This document shows positions 16,038 to 23,033 of a DNA stretch of 29,559 nucleotides, piece after piece. The position numbers and the translations under genes were made by a program. The stretch is from IMG/VR virus record IMGVR_UViG_3300044960_000513, positions 1 to 29,559 of that record; one strand, given 5' to 3'. A model generated the notes under the pieces. The model did not search any database and had not been told where the DNA came from. It was given only the letters and a program-made list of their open reading frames with translations. This DNA comes from a virus. Position 1 is the first letter of the stretch, and each line of letters opens with the position of its first letter.

Positions 16038-16739
16038 CTACCTGGTGCGGATTTCTTCGATCTCCGATGCGCTCACGCCGTTGACGATGGTGCGGTTGAT
16101 CATCGGGTGCTTCTCGTCGGTCGGTCCGAAGTCGCTGTCTGGGTGATAGGCCAGCACGCGCATGTCTTCGCCGTAAGGCGTGCGGAAACTGTGCAGCCCG
16201 CCCGTGTGAATGCAGAAGATCATGCCGGGCACCAGATCAATCGTGCCGTCGGGCGTGATGCACTGGCCGCGCCCGGAAAGAATCATCCCGATGCGGTCGC
16301 TCGGATGCGTGTGCTGCGTCTGGTCAATTCCGGCAGGGAAGTAGAGCAGGTTGAGGCACGGATCGCCCAGGCGCACGGGCGGAATCAGCAGGCTGTCGGT
16401 GCAGCCGTCAATGTACTTCAGCCGCCCCGTATGCTCGGCAGGCCCGCCGATGTGGAAGAAGCCGCGCCAGTTCTCGCGCGTCACTACAATGCCTCTGCCG
16501 CAGCCGATGATGCGGAAAGCGCCGGGCACGCTGAAGTACATGCCCGGATGCAGGTGAAAAACGCGGCCGTCCTTGAGCAGAATCGGCTGGCCTTCGTGCA
16601 CGTAGCCGAAGTGCGTGCCGCCTTCGTCTTCCACTACCAGCGCCTGGTCGGGAACAAACGCGCTCAGATAGCTGGGAAACTGCCGATCTAGGTCGGCGAT
16701 CTTTCCGTGCTGCCAGCTGAAGTGGCTAAAACTTCTCAT
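16038..16739 (-). CDS. Cupin-fold protein in the phage ParB/PAPS-reductase block
   Basis: 233 residues, ATG at 16739 with GGAGG upstream; overlaps the preceding ParB-like gene by 14 bases. The C-terminal half has the cupin pattern: QTQHTHPSDRIGMILSGRGQ (motif 1 with two His) followed by GMIFCIHTGGLHSFRTP (motif 2 with His), which would hold one metal ion. The N-terminal half (VHEGQPILLKDGRVFHLHPG) looks like a second, degenerate cupin, making it a bicupin. A sugar- or small-molecule-binding or oxidising role is typical of cupins, but the substrate cannot be told. Its fixed position between ParB and the PAPS-reductase-like protein suggests a shared pathway. Confidence 0.82.
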   Translation of the reverse strand: MRSFSHFSWQHGKIADLDRQFPSYLSAFVPDQALVVEDEGGTHFGYVHEGQPILLKDGRVFHLHPGMYFSVPGAFRIIGCGRGIVVTRENWRGFFHIGGPAEHTGRLKYIDGCTDSLLIPPVRLGDPCLNLLYFPAGIDQTQHTHPSDRIGMILSGRGQCITPDGTIDLVPGMIFCIHTGGLHSFRTPYGEDMRVLAYHPDSDFGPTDEKHPMINRTIVNGVSASEIEEIRTR

Positions 16740-17412
16740 CGTGTTCCTCCAAGTAGAGTTCGCAGATGTGGAACAACGCGTCGCCGCGCCGCTTGAATCG
16801 TTCCCGCTGCTTGGCCAGCTGTATGGCCGCGTTCACCACGTTGCGCTGCTCGAACGAAAGCACCTCACTGAACGTCACCAGCGGATTCCCATCGCCCTGC
16901 CTTCCATCACCAGGCGCACCGTCAACTTGGTCGGCCTCGAAAGACCCTTCGTCCTCGCCGGCCTCAGCGCCTGCGATCTTTTCGAGCGCGGCTTCGTCCA
17001 GGTCGTCGGCGATGCGCTTCAGGTCGTCCTCGGTGAAGCCCGCGTGCCCGATCAACTGTACGTCCAGGCCGCGCAGTTCCTTGATCTCCTGAGCCAGCAG
17101 GCCGATGTCCCAATCGCTGTCGCGGTTCGTGCGGTTGTCAGCCAGCCGCAGCGCCTTCACCTTCTCCGGCGCAAGATTCCCCGCGACCACCACAGGCACC
17201 TGCTTCGCTTCCAGCAGCTTCGCCGCTTCCAGCCGTCCGTGGCCGATGATGACCACGTACTCCTTGTCCACCACGATGGGCTGCTGCCAGCCGAATGCGG
17301 CGATGGAGTCCGCAATCTTGCGGATCGAGTCCTCGCTGCGCCTGCGCGGGTTGCGCCAGTAGGGCTTCAGCTTTTCGATCCCGATCCATTGCACCTTCAC
17401 CGGACACCCCAT
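16726..17412 (-). CDS. ParB-like nuclease-domain protein, first gene of the phage block
   Basis: 228 residues from ATG at 17412; the frame upstream has no other good start before a stop. The N-terminal ParB/Srx fold shows the sequence IGIEKLKPYWRNPRRRSEDS, then IAAFGWQQPIVVDKEYVVII and GHGRLEAAKLL, then ALRLADNRTNRDSDWD. This subgroup is common in phages next to terminases or DNA methyltransferases. The middle is acidic (GAEAGEDEGSFEADQVDG) and the C-terminus is a separate helical segment (LAKQRERFKRRGDALFHICE). No methyltransferase domain is fused. Role may be in DNA binding or modification; the family includes CTP-binding ParB and nuclease-like members. Confidence 0.85.
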   Translation of the reverse strand: MGCPVKVQWIGIEKLKPYWRNPRRRSEDSIRKIADSIAAFGWQQPIVVDKEYVVIIGHGRLEAAKLLEAKQVPVVVAGNLAPEKVKALRLADNRTNRDSDWDIGLLAQEIKELRGLDVQLIGHAGFTEDDLKRIADDLDEAALEKIAGAEAGEDEGSFEADQVDGAPGDGRQGDGNPLVTFSEVLSFEQRNVVNAAIQLAKQRERFKRRGDALFHICELYLEEHDEKF

Positions 17413-17756
17413 TTCGCTTTCTGCCGGGGTCTCCGCACGCCCCGAAAGTGCTTGAAACCCGCATCAGGATTGGTCAAACCGCGCATTTCGCTGCTCGCTC
17501 CAAGCGAAACGAAATGACAAAATTCTCCGCCTTACGCTGGCGTGACGCCGCGCCCGCCGTCACCCGCGAACTCATCCTTCCGAAAGGACCCGCTGCCCTT
17601 CACGCTTGAGCATTCTTTGCCTTTCAAAGCGCCAGCGAAGGAGAGAAGGTAATCCTCTAGGTGTACCTAATGCAATTGTCTTGCTAAAGTGAACATCTTT
17701 CAGTGCCTTCGCATCAGGGGTTAAGGCATACTTCTGGGTGCACAAGGAGAGACGCG
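17413..17756. promoter_or_regulatory. Intergenic boundary between phage block and defence region
   Basis: 344 bases with no convincing gene between divergent genes. Leftward, a possible promoter for the phage block is TTGCAT (17675-17670), 18 bases, TACCTT (17651-17646), about 230 bases before the ParB-like start. A GC-rich inverted repeat GTGACG/CGTCAC lies at 17542-17547 and 17558-17563. Copy B of the two-part repeat is at 17654-17683. No strong rightward promoter is visible, but a clear ribosome binding site (AAGGAG) precedes the plus-strand gene at 17757. Base composition changes here from G+C-rich phage sequence to a more A+T-rich style. Confidence 0.4.
17654..17683. repeat. Two-part repeat, copy B
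   Basis: CCTCTAGGTGT (17654-17664), eight bases, CAATTGTCTTG (17673-17683). Same two 11-mers, order and orientation as copy A at 11791-11816, where the gap is four bases. A palindrome TAGGT-GT-ACCTA (17658-17669) overlaps it. The two copies bracket the ParB-cupin-PAPS-terminase block. Confidence 0.7.
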
Positions 17757-18734
17757 ATGAGTGCTCAAGCTATCCAAGCCGTAGGCGAGTGGCTCGCAAA
17801 GGCAGAAAACGCCGATGCTCAATGGCTATTGGGAGATGCTCTCCGTATCCGTATGCAGCACGTAAACTATTTGGAAAATCCAGCAATCCAGGTGATAGCC
17901 AGAGGGAGAGGTGGCCCGCTGGCATCGGTCATAAAAGCAGTTCGAGGCCTGGCCAAAAACCCGGATGACTTGCGCGGAAAGCTGACTCAAGAACTCAATC
18001 CCAAGGCCGCCGACTTCGATAACAGAATAGAGGATTTTTTGGCAGAGCTTGTATCGGTCATCTACCTAGCGAAGTGTGGGTTTAAGGAGTTCGAGTTCCT
18101 ATTGGCCCGCGATTCAGCCATGCCAGACCTGCGGGCAATCGACAAGGATAACGTCGCGTACTTTGTGGAGGTCAAGAATCTGCGCGAACCCAACTCACCG
18201 ACCACGGCAGCTTTCAGCATATGGCATCGCAAACAAATCGAGGAGCCTGAAAGGTTCCGCTTCACTGCGTCAATAGACTTCCGCTCACAGATCGAACCTG
18301 ACCTTGACCAGGAACAGGTCAAGGCCGTGAAGGAACTCGTGGATTCACTACCAGATAGGAAGCGGCCTTCCGAATTCAAAGTGACTATCCCCGGCGGGCT
18401 GGAGATCCAGATTAAGGTCGAAGATGGGGAACCCGTGATGCTCTCCTATGGGACGGGAGGGGCTTTGGATGATGTCAGGGAAAAAAGGGCCAAAACGTTC
18501 TTAGTTAAGGTGCTCGACCAAACCTCAAAGGGTCTGCGCCAGCTTTATGCTTCTCACCTAGACGGTGACGCAAGACGGCTGCTTCTATTGCGATGGAGAG
18601 TGCCGAGTGATACTTGGCTGGTTGCCGACGAGATGCGCAACGCAGTCCGAGAATCGCTGAAGAACTTCCTTGCGCCTTACTTTGCAAACCTCGACGTACA
18701 CATTCTAAACAATACCGACCAGCTGGAGACTTGA
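17757..18734 (+). CDS. Restriction-endonuclease-like protein, PD-(D/E)XK candidate
   Basis: 325 residues from ATG at 17757 (AAGGAG 7 bases upstream; the longer TTG/ATG-less extension has no such site). Residues 90-140 fit the PD-(D/E)XK core: Glu in FLAELVSVIYLAKCGF (Glu about 97), then PDL (Asp 124), then YFVEVKNLRE (Glu 138, Lys 140), ahead of a helical region. The remainder (KVTIPGGLEIQIKVEDGEPV and LLLLRWRVPSDTW) is not recognised. It stands alone on the plus strand, convergent with the CDGSH gene, and is more A+T-rich than the phage genes. It might be a stand-alone nuclease, a restriction subunit of a split system, or a repair enzyme. No partner methyltransferase is adjacent on this strand. 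Confidence 0.72.
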   Translation: MSAQAIQAVGEWLAKAENADAQWLLGDALRIRMQHVNYLENPAIQVIARGRGGPLASVIKAVRGLAKNPDDLRGKLTQELNPKAADFDNRIEDFLAELVSVIYLAKCGFKEFEFLLARDSAMPDLRAIDKDNVAYFVEVKNLREPNSPTTAAFSIWHRKQIEEPERFRFTASIDFRSQIEPDLDQEQVKAVKELVDSLPDRKRPSEFKVTIPGGLEIQIKVEDGEPVMLSYGTGGALDDVREKRAKTFLVKVLDQTSKGLRQLYASHLDGDARRLLLLRWRVPSDTWLVADEMRNAVRESLKNFLAPYFANLDVHILNNTDQLET

Positions 18735-18773
18735 TCTTCCCCAGAATCGGAAGACTTCGGGCGTGGACACCGG

Positions 18774-18792
18774 TCAGGGAGTTTCTCCCTGA
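18774..18792. terminator. Hairpin between convergent genes
   Basis: TCAGGGAG (18774-18781), TTT loop, CTCCCTGA (18785-18792): a perfect 8-base-pair stem that includes the stop codon of the leftward CDGSH gene and lies 39 bases after the rightward gene. It could act as a bidirectional terminator, though neither strand shows a U-run. Confidence 0.45.
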
Positions 18793-19028
18793 GGTCCAGG
18801 TACAGATTCCGATCTAGGTGCTACGTCATCGGCCTGGAAGCCGATCTTGCCGTGGGTGCCATCGCAAAAAGGTTTGTTGGCGCTGTGCCCGCACCGGCAC
18901 AGCGAAAACGCCGTCTTGCCCGCCAAGTCAAACGCCTTCCCGTCCGCGTCCACCACTTTGATCTCCGCACCATCCGTCGCTTCCATTCGGTACGGCCCAT
19001 TCTTCTTCGCAGTTATCGTCACCGGCAT
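18774..19028 (-). CDS. CDGSH iron-sulfur domain protein
   Basis: 84 residues from ATG at 19028, chosen because AGGAGG lies 7 bases upstream and the family N-terminus (MPVTITAKKNGPYRMEATDG) starts there; the longer frame to 19202 runs into the next gene. The signature C-x-C-x2-S-x3-P-x-C-D-G-x-H is complete: Cys44, Cys46, Cys55, His59 (SLCRCGHSANKPFCDGTH), which binds a [2Fe-2S] cluster. Bacterial members are small cytosolic redox or cluster-transfer proteins. The gene is not phage-like and not obviously linked to the defence genes, so it may be host chromosome or a passenger. Confidence 0.92.
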   Translation of the reverse strand: MPVTITAKKNGPYRMEATDGAEIKVVDADGKAFDLAGKTAFSLCRCGHSANKPFCDGTHGKIGFQADDVAPRSESVPGPQGETP

Positions 19029-19134
19029 CGAATCGTCCTCCTGTGGTCTCTTGAGCGCGCCAACAGAATAACTCATGGCCCCGAGTTGGTCACCTTGTTG
19101 ACATACGCCCTCGGGTGTAACGAGAATGGCCGGG

Positions 19135-19776
19135 CTAGAAGTTGAGGGTTCGAAGTTCCTCCAGGATGCGGTGGGGCGAGACCGGTCTCGCTCCGATCCC
19201 AATCAGGCTACCGTTCTCGGGGCAGTCGAAAGTCAGGACCGGTTTTTTCCAACTGCTGAGCTTCCGACAAAGAGACTCCGTGGTGCTGCCGGGAGCGGCG
19301 TAGGCCACGAAGATTACGTCGGCGAGAGTGGCGACGAACTCGTTGCGTTTCTGGGCCAGGTCAGCCGTGGCGCGGCGCTTCTTCTTTTCGAAGGAGGAAA
19401 GCAGTAGCAGGCGTCCCTGCTCAATCGGCCTGCGCCAGGAAGCAGGGATGCGCATACCTTCCAGGCTTCGGGCCGGGCAGATGATGAGGGGTTGCGTCCC
19501 CTTGAGCAGCACGTTCAAGCATTCTTTCTCGACAGGGGAGTGAAAGCCGCCGATTACCGTGACCCCAGCGTCCCTAAGCGCGTGCGCGAGGTCGTGGGTG
19601 CGGATAATAAGCGTGCCGGGGCATTTCTTCGAGCAGAAAAGCGCACACTTCTTTGTGTTGGCGATTCCAAGATTGCCCACCGCTCGGAGGTTCTTGGCAG
19701 AGTACCACGTGAGGCCCCGCTCGAAGTCTGCGGGCAAATGACCTTTCGGGCCAACTTGAACCTGGAGTTGTGTCAA
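19135..19776 (-). CDS. DprA/Smf-like SLOG-fold protein, third gene of defence operon
   Basis: 213 residues. The start is TTG at 19776 overlapping the methyltransferase stop (TTGA), and no ATG or GTG occurs before the conserved region. The Rossmann fold is shown by the sequence KCALFCSKKCPGTLIIRTHD, then DAGVTVIGGFHSPVEKECLN (residues 70-88), LLKGTQPLIICPARSLEGMR, KRNEFVATLADVIFVAYAAP (143-162) and a final strand KKPVLTFDCPENGSLIGIG. This is the DprA/SLOG layout, in which a Gly-rich loop and an R-N-E-type loop bind nucleotide or DNA. Typical DprA is longer and has a DprA winged-helix domain, which is missing here. SLOG proteins occur in many defence systems as nucleotide-signal sensors or processors. 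Confidence 0.75.
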   Translation of the reverse strand: MTQLQVQVGPKGHLPADFERGLTWYSAKNLRAVGNLGIANTKKCALFCSKKCPGTLIIRTHDLAHALRDAGVTVIGGFHSPVEKECLNVLLKGTQPLIICPARSLEGMRIPASWRRPIEQGRLLLLSSFEKKKRRATADLAQKRNEFVATLADVIFVAYAAPGSTTESLCRKLSSWKKPVLTFDCPENGSLIGIGARPVSPHRILEELRTLNF

Positions 19777-22700
19777 TCCTCGGCCTCTTCCAACTCGGCT
19801 CCGGACCGAAACTTAATGTCGTAGCTTATTATGAAGTCCATTTCTTCAGCGGTGAGTTGGTAGTGATCTGCCAGGAATTGGTCGATCCGGTCCATGATCG
19901 GCTTGGAGAACCTTGGGTAGAATTGGTCATACTCAACCGAGCCCGTGGCCTCGTACTTGGCCTTCAGGCGGCGTGCGTGCTTCTTCAGGTCCGCCATCAA
20001 TTCTCGTCCCAGGCCGACCAGTGCCTTCTTAGACGATTCCGATTTGAGCGGGGAACAGGGGAAGCTTTCGATACATAGCTTTCCTGCCTTAAACCCATCA
20101 AAGAAGACTTGCCAATAGAAATAGAAGGCAGAACTGTTCAGCAGAGCTACGAACGGCTCAATCGGAGTCCTGAATCGGTACTCTTTGTAATCCTCAGATT
20201 TCTTAAGTCCGTCTCTGTCACTGCGGAAATATGGAACGAAATCTACGCACTTTATGTAGTAGTGGGCGATGCGATGCACGTAGAGAGCCTCGCCCTCGCC
20301 TTTTGCAATCTGCATCGCGAGGGGCCGATGAGCAAAGAGTTTCTCCAATAAACGGCTTTCGATGGATTCACTGATCTTCGGGAATCCGAAAGCGAGGTAT
20401 TTGGGAGTCGCATTACAGTATTCGACTGCGGCAAACACGAAATCTCTGGCTTCCGAGAAAAAGCGGTAGAGCCTGGTCGTGTATTGCCGGGACGCCGTAC
20501 CAGATGTGTGAAGCAAGATGGACACGTTTTGTTTCACCCCATCGAACAGCTGGCCGGGATTCGAGTCACTCTCATAGCTTGACAGCCACGACGTGCCTTG
20601 TTCCCTTAGAATCTCTTGCATTGGTGTCATTCTTTCGGTGCAAACAAGGCTCATTGGAACAATCAAGCCGCAGCGATTGCCCTGCCTGAGCAGCCGAAGT
20701 GATCTCTCAACGAAAAACGCCCATAGGTTGTTGCATTCGAGGGTGCGATATCCCCTGACCCCATATTCGTCACGGACTTTGTAGAACTCAACCCACGGTG
20801 GATTGCCTACAATCACGTTGAACCCACCCGAATTCATGATTCCGTAGAACTCAATAAACCAATGAAATGGTCGGTGAGAATTCAACCACTTTTGGTAGGA
20901 GGGGCGGTCATCCGGTTTGACACCATATTCACCGGCTAAATTGCGGTTGAGTTCGTTCTCCAGCGTGCGCAGCCGGTGGAGCAACTCTTCCTTCGCCGTT
21001 GCAAACTCGTTCGACTCCATTCTTTGGTCGGACTGCATTTCACGGAATAGGCCAAACAGCCGGTCAATCTCCTGGGCCTTTTCCTCGATCTTCTCCATAG
21101 TGCCTTCGAAATCGAGCTTACTAGAGACAGCGCGCTTCACTTCGTCATACGAGGCATAGCCCACCAGCGTGTTTCCTGCACGGATGTTGAAGTCAATGTC
21201 AGGGAGCGGCTCAATCTGGTCGAGGCGCTCGATCTGGGCCACAAGCTTCAGGAAGAGCCGCAGCTTACAAATTTCTGTGGCCTCCTCCATGATGTCCACG
21301 CCGAAGACGTTATTGACGATGATTGCCTTGTAGATGAAATACTTGCGGTTCGGATGCGCGGCAACCCGTTCCAACTCCTTCTTAAAGTCCGCGAACTTCT
21401 CTGGGCGGTGCTTCTGGCCGGAGCGCTCCAGTTCCTCCAGAAAGATTTCCATGCGGTCGAGGCACGCCTCGTAGAGGGATTCCAAGATGTTCAGGGCCGC
21501 AAAGAGAAAGGCCCCCGAACCGCAAGCAGGGTCGAGCACGGACACGTTCTTGATGGCCTTGTAGAACGCGCGGAGCAATTCCGGACCTTCGCAGGTTTCG
21601 ATCACGTCCTGGGCGAACTGGCGGATGTCGAGGTTATAGGTGATGAGGTCGTTGATCGAGCGAATTTCGCCCGCCGCCAGCTTGCTTCGAACCTCTTCGT
21701 ACCGCTTGCGGCGCGCGACAACCTCTCGCCAGATTTCTGTGGGCAGGGCGTATTCCTCCGGGGCAGCCTTGTTCCACTGAGTGCGCTTGGAGACATCGCT
21801 GAGACCAGCGGCGATCTCCGGAGGCAGTTCCAAGCGGACGCCTTTTTTGACGGCATCGTAGATGTAGCGGTCCGGATCAGCTTGAAGCAGACGCCATATT
21901 GGGTTCGGGCCCTCAAACGCAATCCTGCACTCCTTCCGTGCCTGGTCGAACAGATAGGGGATGACCGTGTTCTGGCTGATGTAGCCGGTGATGTCTTCCT
22001 TGCTGTAGTACGCCCCCATCTGCTTCTGGTTGATGTACTTCTCGAAGATGTAACCCAGCACGTCCGGGTTGATTTCGTCGTCTTTCTTGAGCGGCCTCTC
22101 GTCCAGGTGCCACGTGTACTGCTCGAAGAAGGCAAAGAGCTTTTCAAAGGCGCCGTCGCCGATCTGAATGGCGTCGCCGTACAGTTCCTCGATTTGGTGC
22201 CGGAGGAACAAGCCGCCGTTCAGGTAGGGCACCTTCCCGAGCAGCTTGTTCATTACGGCGGACCGCTCGCCTTCCTTCTTGGCGAAGCCCTCGAAAAACA
22301 GCGGGCAAAGGAAGTCTCTGTAGAAGCGGTCTTTGCCGCGCTTCTTGCTTTCGGCGAGCCTATCCCGAAGGTAGTTTGGGCTATCGCCGAGGAACCCCTT
22401 CTTCTGAATGAAGTAGATGAACATCAGGCGATTGAGCATCACCGAGACGTACCACCGCTGCATGTCGTCGTCGGGGATGCCCTTCAGGAACTTCAGGAAG
22501 GCCGCGTGTTCAGATTTGAAGCGGTCATAGAAGCGCTTGGTGACCCTCTCCACATCGAAGGCAGCGCGGACGCGACCGGCGACCTCGGGGAGAGTAAGCC
22601 CCGCTTCCTCGTCAATGCTGACACTCAGGGCTTGCAGTTTCTGAATCAGTGCATCGCCAGGCTGGTGGCGGTAGAAAGTGTGCTCGCGGCAAGCGACCGG

Positions 22701-23030
22701 CTTGCCCGGCTCCCTCTTCAGCCATTGCCACGTCTGCGTCGTCTTGCCTGCATCTACGAAGACGATGAGGTGCTCGTGCACCAGCTTTGTGGCCTGGCGG
22801 TCGATCTTGCGGCGCGTTGGGTAGTCGGGGATGCGGCCGTCGGCTCCGGGCTCGCAGATGAACACTGCAAACCCGCGCTTGTGGGCGACCGCGCCCAGCC
22901 GATAGGAACCGCCATCCACTGTGAGATCGTGGGTCGCGGAATGGCGCTCCCAGCCGAGATCCTCAACGAAGAGGTTCTTCAGGTCGAAGTCTTTGAGGCG
23001 CTGGCGCGCTCGGGCTGAGTCAAGCGGCAT
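19773..23030 (-). CDS. Large N6-adenine DNA methyltransferase (Eco57I/type IIG-like)
   Basis: 1085 residues, ATG at 23030, 3 bases after the helicase stop. SAM motif I is VLDPACGSGAFLFAAL with Asp500-Pro-Ala-Cys-Gly504; the catalytic motif IV NPPW is at residues 743-746 within FNVIVGNPPWVEFY, so the target is adenine N6. Residues 1-110 (with AVAHKRGFAVFICEP and LVHEHLIVFVDAGKT) resemble a nuclease-like N-terminal fold, but I cannot see a complete PD-(D/E)XK set. Residues about 150-480 are a large helical part. The C-terminal ~280 residues after the catalytic core look like a target-recognition domain (TaqI-C-like). Size matches type IIG and BREX PglX-class enzymes. In the operon it follows a SNF2 helicase, implying a modification-plus-defence system. 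Confidence 0.9.
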   Translation of the reverse strand: MPLDSARARQRLKDFDLKNLFVEDLGWERHSATHDLTVDGGSYRLGAVAHKRGFAVFICEPGADGRIPDYPTRRKIDRQATKLVHEHLIVFVDAGKTTQTWQWLKREPGKPVACREHTFYRHQPGDALIQKLQALSVSIDEEAGLTLPEVAGRVRAAFDVERVTKRFYDRFKSEHAAFLKFLKGIPDDDMQRWYVSVMLNRLMFIYFIQKKGFLGDSPNYLRDRLAESKKRGKDRFYRDFLCPLFFEGFAKKEGERSAVMNKLLGKVPYLNGGLFLRHQIEELYGDAIQIGDGAFEKLFAFFEQYTWHLDERPLKKDDEINPDVLGYIFEKYINQKQMGAYYSKEDITGYISQNTVIPYLFDQARKECRIAFEGPNPIWRLLQADPDRYIYDAVKKGVRLELPPEIAAGLSDVSKRTQWNKAAPEEYALPTEIWREVVARRKRYEEVRSKLAAGEIRSINDLITYNLDIRQFAQDVIETCEGPELLRAFYKAIKNVSVLDPACGSGAFLFAALNILESLYEACLDRMEIFLEELERSGQKHRPEKFADFKKELERVAAHPNRKYFIYKAIIVNNVFGVDIMEEATEICKLRLFLKLVAQIERLDQIEPLPDIDFNIRAGNTLVGYASYDEVKRAVSSKLDFEGTMEKIEEKAQEIDRLFGLFREMQSDQRMESNEFATAKEELLHRLRTLENELNRNLAGEYGVKPDDRPSYQKWLNSHRPFHWFIEFYGIMNSGGFNVIVGNPPWVEFYKVRDEYGVRGYRTLECNNLWAFFVERSLRLLRQGNRCGLIVPMSLVCTERMTPMQEILREQGTSWLSSYESDSNPGQLFDGVKQNVSILLHTSGTASRQYTTRLYRFFSEARDFVFAAVEYCNATPKYLAFGFPKISESIESRLLEKLFAHRPLAMQIAKGEGEALYVHRIAHYYIKCVDFVPYFRSDRDGLKKSEDYKEYRFRTPIEPFVALLNSSAFYFYWQVFFDGFKAGKLCIESFPCSPLKSESSKKALVGLGRELMADLKKHARRLKAKYEATGSVEYDQFYPRFSKPIMDRIDQFLADHYQLTAEEMDFIISYDIKFRSGAELEEAED

Positions 23031-23033
23031 GGC

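Noticed and set aside
17470-17575. Short minus-strand frame of about 33 codons in the intergenic region
   Set aside because: The GGAAGG directly abuts the ATG, so spacing is wrong, and the peptide shows no recognisable pattern.
11788-17669. Two-part repeats as phage attachment sites (attL/attR)
   Set aside because: The copies lie inside phage-like sequence at least at the left side and each overlaps a promoter-like pair; no integrase is near, so an operator is the more economical reading.
18774-18792. Hairpin as a proven intrinsic terminator
   Set aside because: Stem is clear but no U-run follows on either strand; kept only as a low-confidence terminator feature.
19042-19115. Plus-strand TTGACA near 19098 as a promoter
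   Set aside because: The -10 at proper spacing is poor (CGAGAA/GAGAAT) and no plus-strand gene follows.
21354-23018. Long plus-strand open frame of 554 codons opposite the methyltransferase gene
   Set aside because: Shadow frame; the opposite strand holds DPACGSG and NPPW motifs and a coherent operon.
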